Source: Eutreptiella sp. 'Long Island Sound 2002'
Taxonomy: Eukaryota > Euglenozoa > Euglenophyceae > Eutreptiales > Eutreptiaceae
DNA length: 64,000 nt
Direction of reading: 5' to 3'
Assembly: GCA_964036045.1 (NCBI GenBank)
Contig: OZ038382.1
Coordinates: 76,607,918 to 76,671,917, forward strand
Shown here: piece by piece, positions 44,569-54,600 of the stretch
Layout: the number at the start of each line of letters is the position of its first letter
How positions within the stretch are numbered: the stretch's first letter is position 1
Translations under genes and position numbers: made by a program
Notes under the pieces: generated by a model
Told to the model about the DNA's origin: nothing
Databases searched by the model: none
What the model saw: only the letters and a program-made list of their open reading frames with translations

Positions 44569-46138
44569 CCACAGGGATTTCATGGAGGAGATGGACGTGG
44601 CGGCCGTGGGAGTCCGTGGGCGAGGCTGATGGGAACCTCGGTCGACCTCGCGGCCGGCGTTCATGGTCTCTAAGGCCGCGGATGCCGCCGTGTGGGAAGA
44701 CTTGAAGGACATCAAGCCCCCCATGTGCGATGGCAACCCCCTCAACCTCGACTGCTTCTTGGAGAAGCTGGACGATTGGGGGTTGACCGTTACTGAAGAC
44801 ATGGCTCCCGCGGATGCGGAGAATTATGTCTTCAGACGGTTCAGGTACCGCCTGCCGGAAGTGCTCCAGGAGCTATACTTCGTGGCGACCAAGGAGGGGA
44901 AAATCAAGACCCTCAAGGAAGCCAAGAAGTGGCTCAACGAGCAGGAGCGGGTGGACGCTCCGCAGGTGGCTGCCAAGCGGTGGAAGTCCATCAAGCTTCA
45001 GCATGATGGACGGGAGATCCGCCTACGGGACTGGCGTGACTTCCGAGGGCAATACACCCTCTTCCGCCGCAACGTGGAGGCTTGGAACGAGGGTGACGAG
45101 CAGGCTCGCCTGCTCTCAATGCTGCCGGAAGCATGGATCAAGAGGGTCACCAAGGAGGAAGCCAAGCGGGCCAAGTCCAACCACACGGTCAAAATGATGC
45201 TCCCCAAGGAGTATCATTCGAACGTGGTGGCTTGGGCGAGGAGGAACGTGGCCCGGGATGTCAAACGGCACTCCCTGCGGAACGCTCTCCTCATCACCGT
45301 CTCGGGCGATCGCCAGAAGACCGCGATGTGGCGCCTTGACGAGGATGACGTGAGCGGCCAGACCATCCGTCTGCAGGCCATCCCGGCGCGGATGAGCTGC
45401 GACGAGATCCTGGAGTGGGTTGGAGAGGAGGTGCTCAAGGAGTACCGGAACCTCCACCACACCCGCGGGTTGAGGCCCGGCGACCGCGACGTCAACTACG
45501 TTGGCGAGGGACCTGGGGGGGAGGCTGCCATGGACCCAGCGGGAGCCGACGGCGATGAGACTCTCGTCGACGATGACGACGACGATGAGCCCGCCGAGGT
45601 GGCCGTTTGTGCCTTCGTGGCCAACAACCTGAGCGCGGGGAACAAACCGGGAAACTGGAAGCCCCTGCAGCAGGGTTTGAGGAAGAAGGAGAAGAGGGAC
45701 CCTCGCCGCATTGGCGACCCTCCGCTGTCCTTTGGGGAGTTCATACGAGCTCACCCTCAGGGCTGTTTCTTGTGTTGTGGGAGGAAGAAAGGCATCAACC
45801 ATGACCACCGAACATGCCCCATCCACCAGGCCGACACGGAGGCCTACACGAAGGTGCACGGGTCGAAGAAGCGTGCACCTGCGGGTATCCGGGAGGCCAA
45901 AGTGGAGGTGGACAGGGACGAGCTCTCCAAGCTGGTGTCGCAGGGGACCGAGTTGGCCAAGGAGATCGAGGAGATCAAGAGGAACTGGGTCCCCAGGTCG
46001 GACAACAAGAACAAGGAGAACAACCAGAACGACCAGAACAAGGACAAGAACAAGACGACTAGAAGGGGAAGGAAGAAGGGCGTCAACGGAGTTGATGCCG
46101 AGGAGACTGCCCCTACTTCCACAACCGACGCCCCCTAG
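44549..46138 (+). pseudogene. gag: element 3 gag, capsid and zinc-knuckle part
   Basis: From ATG 44,549 a TGA at 44,627 interrupts; from 44,663 there are 491 open codons. Helical capsid-like region (PLNLDCFLEKLDDWGL, WLNEQERVD, RLRDWRDFRGQYTLFRRN, ARLLSMLPEAWIKRV), acidic stretch, then CFLCCGRKKGINHDHRTC, a knuckle-like C-x2-C-x8-H-x4-C, then an Asn/Lys-rich tail. TAG at 46,136 ends it; the same frame continues into protease. Confidence 0.75.
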
Positions 46139-47590
46139 CGGAGCCCCTGCAGCCGAGGGCCCCAGCTAGGGCGGTCGCAGGATGGTGACGTGGGAAGCGC
46201 CGAACCATCCCAGTCGGGAGTCGATAAGCACAAGGGGACTGCCGCGGGCGGAAGGCCCGGTCCGGCACCCAGTCGCGGAGGCGGGGTGAGGGCAAGTGAA
46301 GGCACGAACCCTTGCACCCGTCCGTCCTTCGCGACCAAGAATGTGTTTGATGTACTACAAGATCTATCCGAGAGTATCGGAGGATCACCCGGACCGCAGC
46401 TGGATGCTGCAGATGGGCAGCCTGAGCCCATTGTCCACGACCTGCACCAGTCGCTTGTCGAGCTTCTGGAACGGCCGGAGATCCTGAGCCTGCACGCCGT
46501 GCGCCGAGTTGGGCGTGAGCGGCAGTTGCACCTTAAGGTCCGTGCCTTATGCGGGGAAGTGGAAAAGGTTTTCGACGTGTTGGTCGACACGGGCGCTCAG
46601 GTCAGCTTGGTCAAGGCTGGCCTACTTCCACCAGAGTGTCTGACCGACAGTCGGAAACCTGTCAGGCTGAAGGTGGCGAACGACCAGTACATGGTGGGAG
46701 GCACGAAGGAAGCGGCCATTGGGCTGCAGTTCGTGAATCATCGTGAGCTGAGCCGCCCAGACCTCGGCAAGGAAATCCTCCTGCACGGTCGCTTCTACGA
46801 GGCCGAGATGGACTGGGACATGATCGTTGGGTACGACTTCATGATGGAGACGGACTCCGGCGTCCTCCCGGCCCACCCCTCCATGACCCTGTACCAGGAC
46901 GACCAGCTCTCGTGGCTTTCGTCACCTGAGCACCATGTGGAATGCCAATGGATCCACCCCAAACGCGATCAGCTCGAAGTAGCCGCGCTGGACACTGAGC
47001 CAACTGGGCCAGCAAACCAGGAGTACGGCGTAAGGCTGGAAGTGGCGAGCCGAGTGGTTGCGGACCTGGGAGCTTCGGATCTGGCCCTGGATGCGTTCTC
47101 TTCAGGAACCTCCGCCCATCTTTGGGTCTGTGAGAAGTACTGGAGCGCCCAGGACTCCGCGTGGAAGAAGCACTGGGGTCCGCATCAGGGCTTGATGTGG
47201 ATCCATTGCCCTCGATGGGACATTCCAAGGGCGGTAGCGAAGATACGCAAGGACCGCTCCAAGGCAGTGCTGGTAGTTCCTATGGGATGCACCGAGGAGG
47301 AAAGTACCCGACATTGGGTAGCCTCATTGACCAACATGACCTTAAACAAGGTCGTCCTACCAGCTGGAGAGGGTGTCTATCAGGAGGCTAAGGCACAGCC
47401 CATGCCACCCCAGAGATGGCCAACGGAATTCCACTATGTGGATGGGGGCCTTGATCAGGCCGACGCCACGGATTTCATGTGTGTCAACCGCATCATAGCA
47501 GAGCCATGGCGGCAATGCTTTGCGGTTCCCCCTGTTGACATCGGAGAATCGGAGGACCCCCTCACAGAAGGGGAGCTGGATCTGGTTTAG
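46139..47590 (+). pseudogene. pro: element 3 protease and methyltransferase-like segment
   Basis: Same frame as gag after TAG. VLVDTGAQVSLVKAGLLP (coded near 46,577) is the retropepsin loop; DWDMIVGYDFMME fits the second half. Downstream, ALDAFSSGTSAHL (near 47,080) and WIHCPRWDIPRAVAKI (near 47,200) with AVLVVPMGCTEE have the layout of the Dam-like domain of element 2, with the catalytic motif replaced by HCPRW. It ends at TAG 47,588, in frame with RT. Confidence 0.7.
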
Positions 47591-49648
47591 GGGTATATGG
47601 ATCAGCCCTTCCACGACTGGGGTAGCCAGCGTGAGGGCAAGGGCCAGGACAGAGCCTGGTGGGAAGTGGACTCGATCGTCTCTGGTTCCTATGATGGGAA
47701 CACCTTCGTGCAGAGGGTGCTGGACCACCTATCCAGCCAGGACGAACCAATCGGGGGTAACCCACCCACCTACCGCGACTTGTTCCGAGGCAAGACCAAA
47801 GATGGCCCTTTGGGCCACCTGGGAAGACCACCTGAGCCGAAACCGAGCGGGGTCGCTACCCCTCAAGTAAGCTCCGTGGTTCAAGTGCCCGGAAAAGCCA
47901 AGGCGGAGTCTGATGATTGCCCCAAGATTCAGGCATTGAGGGCCAGGCTGAAGCAGAAGTATGGCGAGACCTTCTTCAGCAGAAAGCCTGTGTTTCCCCC
48001 ACCGGTGCGTGGACCGTATGGCGAGGCCAAGATACGACTGAAGCAGGACCCCCGTGTGTATCGACACCGGGAGTTTGCCCTGAGGGGCGAGAGGAAGGAG
48101 GCCATGGAGAAGATCCTCCGTGACTTCATCGAGAGAGGCTGGCTCGAGCCGTGCCACTCCGAATGGGCCTCTCCGTGCTTCGTCGTCCCCAAGAAGGTGG
48201 CCGGTGAATGGCGGCTCGTGGTCGACTACCGCGGCCTAAACGCCCAAACGCAGCACGACAGCTATACGCTGCCCCTCATTGAGGATATGCTGCAAAAACA
48301 ACACCGGCGGAGGATCTTCACGGTGATTGACCTGAAACATGGTTATCATCAGATGCCTCTCGCCGAGGAGTCCCGTGCCTGCACAGCCATGAGCACCCCA
48401 CTTGGACCTCTCCAGTGGAAGGTGATGCCCATGGGCGTTACCAACGGCAATGCGGCTTTTCAGCAGATGCTGGAGAACCTGCTTGAGCCGGTGCGCGACT
48501 GTGCGGACCCCTTCGTGGACGACGTGATCATCGCGTCCCGGGACCCCAGTATGAGCTACGAGGAGCTCCTGGAGGCACATGAGAGAGACGTCACTCGAGT
48601 GCTGGACCTTCTGGTTTGGCACAAACTCACGGGCAGCAGTGACAAGGCCACCATTGCGGTAAGCGAGGTGGTCTTCGCTGGCCACTTGGTCGGGAACGGG
48701 CAGCGCAAGCCCAAACCTGGCAAGGTGGCTGCGATTGAGCACTGGGAAAAGCCCAAGACGGTCTCTGAGCTACGGGCGTATCTGGGGTTCTGCAACTACT
48801 ACTCGGGGTATATCAAAATGTATGCCGAGTATGCAGCCCCCATGACGACCATGCTCAAGGGCAACCGAGAGGAGACCAAGAAGGGGTCCAAGAAGGCTCT
48901 GGTCTGGGATGCTGATTCCGACCGTGCCTTTGAGGGGATGAAGCAGGCGCTGCTATCCGCAGTGGGTCTGCACCTCGTGGATCACGACCGAGGGTTCGTC
49001 CTGCGCACCGACGCTTCCGACTACGCCGTAGGCGCTGTGTTGGAGCAAGTGCTTGACGACGGGAGGCACGTGCCCGTGGCTTTCTGGAGCCGAGTCCTGG
49101 CAGAAGGCCAGAGACGGACGTGGACGCCTCGAGAAAAGGAGGCGTATGCCATCGTCATGGCTCTCAGGAAATGGGCTGGGTACATAGCCCTCCATCCCGT
49201 CACCGTCTGCACCGACCATCAGAGTCTGCAGTCGTGGCACAAGGAGCACGTGTACACCCCCTCAGGTCCCGCCTCCCGACGGGCAAGATGGCATGAGACC
49301 TTGGCCAAGTTCGATCTCACGGTTGTGTATATTCCTGGAAAGGATAACACCGTGGCGGACTGTCTCAGCAGGTGGGCCTATCCCGCCAGCAAGGGCATGA
49401 CGGACATCTCTGCCCATGGAGATGAGGCTGAGACCGCTGAAGCCAAGAGGATCATTGAAATGGAGCGCCTGATGGAGGAGGAGGGTGTGAAATGCTTCGT
49501 CGTCATGGCTGCGGATGCCCCCCTCGGAATGAAAATGGGCAGAGCGGTCAGAGTACTCGCCCCTGAGGGAGCTGAGTCCGACAAGCACCTCTTCCTCGAA
49601 AGCGAGTCCCGTTGGGAATCCTACCCCACATGCCAAGGAACACCTTGA
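47591..49648 (+). pseudogene. pol: element 3 reverse transcriptase and RNase H
   Basis: RT blocks WRLVVDYRGLNAQT, FTVIDLKHGYHQMPL, MPMGVTNGNAAFQQM and DPFVDDVIIA (catalytic pair), then LGFCNYYSGYI. RNase H shows LRTDASDYAVGAV, TPREKEAYAIVMALR, VCTDHQSLQ and NTVADCLSRW: all four acidic positions present. No integrase follows; the frame stops at 49,648 where element 4 takes over. This is the best preserved enzyme in the window. Confidence 0.85.
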
Positions 49649-50303
49649 CCTACACTCGTCGACACACGTTCAGCACGGTAATGACATGTATGATGAGTCC
49701 GAAACAGAAGATGGTATCACCGATGAGGAGTGCAGCGATATGGAGATTGAGTACACTTCGTTGCCGAAACTCAAAAGAGAGATCCGCCGAGCTGATCTCA
49801 CAGGAGATCAAGTATTTCTGTGCTGCATGCCTCGACCAGCAGTGCCGGTCGATTAAATTTATAAGATGCAAGCCAGTGATGGCAATGATGACGGGCTTGA
49901 ACCCGTTCTACGCAAACTGCCGAATCGATTACACAATTGGGCGGACCTCTACGACCGGGAGAAAGCTGAGTATGGAGACCTACCTCCGTATCGACCCCAA
50001 AGAGATCATCGAATACGCCTCGATTTCGAAGACAATCCACCATGGGTACACCCTTACAAAATGAATCCGAGTCAACTAGATGAACTTCAACGACAATTGG
50101 ACAAGTTGCATCGATCTGGTCGGATCAGACCATCCTGGAGTCCATACGAAGCGGGTTGCCTACTGGTGAAGAAAGCGAATGGTAAATGGCGCATGTGCGT
50201 CGACTACCGAGCGTTGAATACGCAAACTGTACGAGATCGCCATCCTTTGCCATCGATCCAATTCATCTTACACTGGGGGGTTCCACTGTATTTTCGAAGA
50301 TAG
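49649..50303 (+). pseudogene. pol: element 4 pol: linker and first RT blocks
   Basis: A frame open from 49,640 with a stop at 49,855, then from ATG 49,866. It includes WVHPYKMNPSQLDELQRQLD, GCLLVKKANGKWRMCVDYR and NTQTVRDRHPLPSI. A frameshift at about 50,265 ends it. Normal Ty3 RT start. Confidence 0.8.
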
Positions 50304-50797
50304 ACCTTGTTAGTGGGTTCCACCAGATCGGAATCCAAGACGAAGATATCCAGAAACCCGCCTTCAACACGCAATTTGGCGCCTTCGAGTGGGTTGGTAT
50401 GCCCTTTGGCCTCTGTAATGCGCCATCAACGTTCCGGCGCGTCGTGAATGATGTCCTTCGAGACCACTTGGGGATCTTTGTATGGGTGTACATGGACGAA
50501 ATCCTCGTCTTCTCGAAGGATGCGGATGAACACCAGCGACATCTCGATTTGGTACATGAACTACTCTGGGAACACCAGCTCTTTCCCTGCATCGATAAAT
50601 CCACATTCTTCCAGAGTCAAGTACCCTTCTGTGGATCCATCATCGACAAAGATGGAGTGCACATGGACCCCGAAAAGATCAAGGTCATTCGAGGTTGGCC
50701 TCCGCCAACTACGGTTCGTGAATTCGACAATTCATTGGATTGTGTGGATTTTACCAGCAGTTTGTCGAAGGGTTCCAAGCTGTCGCAGCCCCTCTGA
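50265..50797 (+). pseudogene. pol: element 4 pol: RT catalytic part with YMDE
   Basis: Reads STVFSKIDLVSGFHQIGI, GMPFGLCNAPSTFRRVVND and VWVYMDEILVFSKDADEHQ. The catalytic pair normally DD is DE here (coded near 50,493). A frameshift at about 50,730 ends the frame. Confidence 0.82.
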
Positions 50798-51486
50798 CCG
50801 CGATGTTTAAGGCTGACTTCGAGTTGGAATGGGCAGCTGTGCGTCAGGCTTCCTTCGACAAGCTGAAACAGGCGATGATCAATGCGACACATCTCAGTGC
50901 TATCGACCCGGGACAGCCGTATCACCTGTACACAGACGCTTCGAAAGACTGCGCGGGTGCTACGCTGGCACAACGATGTGCGCATGGAAAGTACAAGGGA
51001 CATTTTCGACCTATTGCCTTCATGTCGCGGAAAATGCAGCCTGCCGAAACTCGATACCCAATTCGAGAACAGGAGTTGTTGGCCATCGTATTAGCCTTGA
51101 AACAGTGGTTCCACCTACTTCGAGGACCGCAGCAGGTGCGCGTGCACACTGACCACGAAAGTCTTCGATATCTCAAGACATGTCCCCGACCGCTGACACC
51201 ACGTCAAGCACGATGGTCCGAATTCCTCGAACAATACAACCTGACGTTGTGTGGTGTAACGGGCCTCGAGAATTCCGCGGCGGACGCCTGCTCCCGTCTC
51301 ACTTCGCAACAGTTGATGGATATCGGAAATGCCACACGTACACGGGCTTTCGTCATTCCCCTGCTCGAAAATTGGGCTTCACCGGAAGGAGAACCTGTGG
51401 ATGAGTTTCTACATGTACTCGAACACTCATGCTCTCACGACGAGGTGTGGCCCCAGCCGTACGACCACCGGTACGTTTCGCTTTGA
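50735..51486 (+). pseudogene. pol: element 4 pol: connection and RNase H
   Basis: LCGFYQQFVEGF, then LYTDASKDCAGATLA, REQELLAIVLALKQW, VHTDHESLRYL and NSAADACSRL, the four acidic RNase H positions. The frame ends at 51,486, 13 bp before the next frame, so another frameshift lies there. Confidence 0.85.
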
Positions 51487-51498
51487 AGCGGACGCTCC

Positions 51499-52299
51499 GT
51501 GGGGAAGGAACCTAACGCTGATGAACGTGCGGAACCAGGACCCCAATTCGACTCTGAACCCGCCGTCCAAACGGAGGAACTGGAGCCGCTACCATCAGAC
51601 GCGACGACTGTCGAACCAGAGGACCTGGGACTGGAGACAGTACCATCGGACGAGACCATGGCTGAGGATTCACACCGACCAGACATGCATCTCGATGATG
51701 CTGGCAATGAGCCGGACATGCCCGCCGACAGCGACGACCTTCCCGATATAAGCATGGATCGCCCCCTCCGAGTCACTTTTGGCAATGAACTTCGATGTGC
51801 TCCAACTATGGCGGGACTGATTCACTGTCGACATAACCGTGACAGCACGTTACAATCAGTTCCCTTGCCGAAAGTTGGGTCGAACACGCCGTACCCTTCG
51901 AGTCTCAAAGGTATGCACCGCCGAGTACATCGGCATTATCAGTGCAAAGACTTGACCTCGACAGCTGTGTGGGCAGCAGCCTATCAAGAAGACCAACGGA
52001 CAAAGCACATCTACGAAGTCGTGGTTCGAAGCCCTGCGGCATGGCACCAGCTTCGCGATGCCAAGTTGTCCTTCGTTGATGGCGAATTTTTCCATTTGTC
52101 GACGATGGGCAAACGTGTGCCTGTCCCTCAAACACTGGTGACGTCGATTGTGGCCATGTATCACGAGTCGGAGTTCTATGGCCATTCAGGTGTCCTTCGA
52201 ACCATGGCCCTGATTAAGCGGCACCACGTATGTTCGCACCTCCGACACTACGTCAAGCGATACATACTAAGTTGCGATGTCTGTCAAGCGGCGAAATAA
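51499..52299 (+). pseudogene. pol: element 4 pol: acidic linker and integrase zinc domain
   Basis: An acidic Glu/Asp/Pro-rich linker of about 100 codons, then YHESEFYGHSGVLRTMALIK and YILSCDVCQAAK, the His-His-Cys-Cys zinc domain of integrase. A TAA at 52,297 ends the frame, which continues in phase after it. Confidence 0.8.
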
Positions 52300-53394
52300 A
52301 GGCGAGTTGACACCGCCAGAGTGCCAAGACCATTACCGGTGCCCGACACCAAATGGCACAGTGTGTCCGTTGATTGGGTTTCAGGATTGCCGCCAACCAC
52401 AAGGGGCCATGACGCCATCATGAACGTAGTCGACCGATTCTCCAAGCGTGGAATGTTCATTCCTTGTCGGGAGGATATGACAGCCGACGACCTTTTCTAT
52501 GTGTTCCTGCGTGAAGTAGTTTGACTGAAAGGATGTCCCCGACAAATTGTTTCTGACCGAGACAAGCTGTTCGAGTCTCAGGCGTGGAAGGAGTTGGCTC
52601 AGCGTTTCAAGATTGGGATGCATCAAACAGTGGCCAACCGCCCTGGATGCAATGGCCTGGCGGAGCGCAGCAACCAGTCGATCCTCCAGCGCCTGCGTAC
52701 ACACGGCATCTTCGGCAACAACGAGTGGGATGTCAACCTCCTGTTTGCCAAGATTCAGTTTAACAACCTGACATCCAATAGCCTTCGGCTATCCCCGTTC
52801 GAGATAGATGAAGGACGAACACCCCATTTTCCACTGGATTTTCCCCGAATGACTTCTCATGCACATGAACCATCAACCGTGAATGATTACATGCAACGAG
52901 CGGAATGTACCTTCGATTCTGTGCTTGCAATGCTTGCCGAGGAACGTCGACGCCAGATGCATGTGGTCCTGCAAACGGAGCGACACGTTCCAGTGCCTGA
53001 AGTTAGTGAACGATGGTGGGTGTTGGTACCGGAATATGGACATAAAGGGAAACTCGATGTTGTCTGGTGCGGCCCTTACAAAATTCTCGCGGTACTGAAC
53101 AAGGGCGAGAATGTTAAACTCGACATCGCTGCACCCTTCGATGGGTTGCGAGTTTTCAATCGAGACAGAATGAAGTCCTACGTCCATCGAGAGAGACAGC
53201 CCGTGTGGGAGTTCCCGATGCCCCCTGTCAAGACTGGAGAATCTCCTCAACTTATCAAGATTGTGGCTAGACGTGGAATGGGATCTAAAAAGCGCCGCAC
53301 GTTCCTGTACCGTTGTGAATGGGATGACGACAAATGGTCATGGGAGTCGAGCAAACCTCTAGAGGAGGATCCTGTGTACCTTGAGTTTCTTTGA
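52300..53394 (+). pseudogene. pol: element 4 pol: integrase core and chromodomain
   Basis: The DDE residues are in SVDWVSGLP, IVSDRDKLF and NGLAERSNQ. An in-frame TGA at 52,522 splits the core. The C-terminal barrel (VVWCGPYKILAVL) precedes a chromodomain (RRTFLYRCEWDDDKWSWESS) that ends Pol at 53,394. Confidence 0.85.
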
Positions 53395-54600
53395 CTCCAC
53401 CCTGAGTAACCTTACCCTTCTCTGCAGCGTGGTGTTTCGAAAAACGCATGCGAGTTTCCGGGTCGACTGCCGGAGCCTCCGCCTACGGTACTACATCCCG
53501 GACGCCCCGAAATTCCTCTCCACTCCCACCTCCTCGAGCATCACCGTCAGACCTCATCGATGTTGACGCGATCAATGACAACGATGGTGCCAAGCCCCCA
53601 GCAAGGTCGACTTCAGCTCGGCGCTGTTGGTCGGTGGCATCAGCGCCAACTCGAGGGAGCGACCTCTCGATCCATTCGAACCGCCGAACCACAGCCAGTC
53701 GGCATATGCTGGGAGCGCGAAAGGAAAAGGAGGCCCTTTGTCGAAAGGAGGCAAGGGAGGTGTGTTCCCTCGCGGGGAATTTGCAGGAATAGCGCCGAGT
53801 GGAAGAACCGTCGTATCAGGAGGCACCACAGGCTTGGAAGTGCTCGAGATAGCCGTGGCCAACTGGCCTGTTCCAGAATCGACCAAGGGAGGGACCCCAC
53901 CCCGCATGCAGCCGGAACTCTGCAAGATGTATGGGCCTCCGACCCCGGTCGGTGCAGAATACTTTTGAGAGCGGTGCTCGAGCCCTGATTGGTTCCATTC
54001 TGATGAAGATCTTGCTTGCTACATGGGATACGACGACTGATTCCCTTCCTCTGTTCAGCGCCCAGATGGGTCGACAGTTCTTGGACATCGAGGCCGAACA
54101 CCTGGACATCAAGGCCATCCAGGGACGGACTGTCGTGGGGACCGAATACCAGAGAGCCGAATACCTCCAGCTATAATAACAACGATGACGCTTCCCCCAA
54201 CGACTGGGTCGACCAATCCTGGCAGTTGAATGCCCTGAAGACGCAAGCTTCTACTCGAACGAACCAATCCGACTCCTACTACTACAATGACGACGATGAA
54301 CTCTGGCCACTTGAGTCCGACGACGAAGACGAATATCCGTACGAGCCCTCAGCGTACGACGCCACACAAAGCTGGTCGACACCACCGCCCAGCTACGATT
54401 CTGTGCCGGTGCCAGAACTGCAGTGGCAGCCCTATAACATGCCCCAGTACAACCATGAAATCAAGACCGTCGAACAACTCTGACACTTGGGTACGTTCGG
54501 ATTGAAGCCACCCTATTGATTTGGGACACACGAGGACGATCCAATGAAATCGTAATACACCAAGCTCGAACCATCGGTACTCACTATTGCGTCGAGCGCC
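53395..54600 (+). pseudogene. low-complexity coding remnants after element 4 pol
   Basis: Frames with the same codon style as element 4: from ATG 53,448 a Ser/Pro-rich stretch (SPLPPPRASPSDLIDVDAIN), then after a shift at about 53,610 GKGGPLSKGGKGGVFPRGEF to a stop at 53,968, then an acidic Tyr/Asn/Asp-rich stretch to 54,483. Together they look like a disordered N-terminus, perhaps of the protein at 54,601 or of a Gag. No family recognised. Confidence 0.4.

Larger units (their letters stand above)
42885..49648 (+). mobile_element. Ty3-like retrotransposon, element 3, lacking integrase
   Basis: Composition changes sharply at about 42,885 from C-rich to G/A-rich. Gag (two parts), protease, a methyltransferase-like segment, RT and RNase H follow in order. 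From 44,549 to 49,648 a single frame is open except for TGA at 44,627, TAG at 46,136 and TAG at 47,588. The sequence changes style again at about 49,645, where element 4 begins in the middle of its own pol, so integrase and LTRs are missing. Confidence 0.8.
49649..53394 (+). mobile_element. Ty3-type retrotransposon, element 4 (gag and protease missing)
   Basis: Starts within the protease-RT linker (NDMYDESETEDGITDEECSD, KREIRRADLTGDQVFLCC) and continues through RT, RNase H, integrase and chromodomain with at least three frameshifts and three stops. Codon use favours TCGA, CGA and CAT and is unlike element 3, so these are different lineages joined at about 49,645. Downstream sequence to 56,676 has the same style and may belong to it. 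Confidence 0.8.

Noticed and set aside
46136-46138. Proven stop-codon readthrough
   Set aside because: Position and context are suggestive, but a single inactive copy cannot separate readthrough from decay. Reported as a lead.
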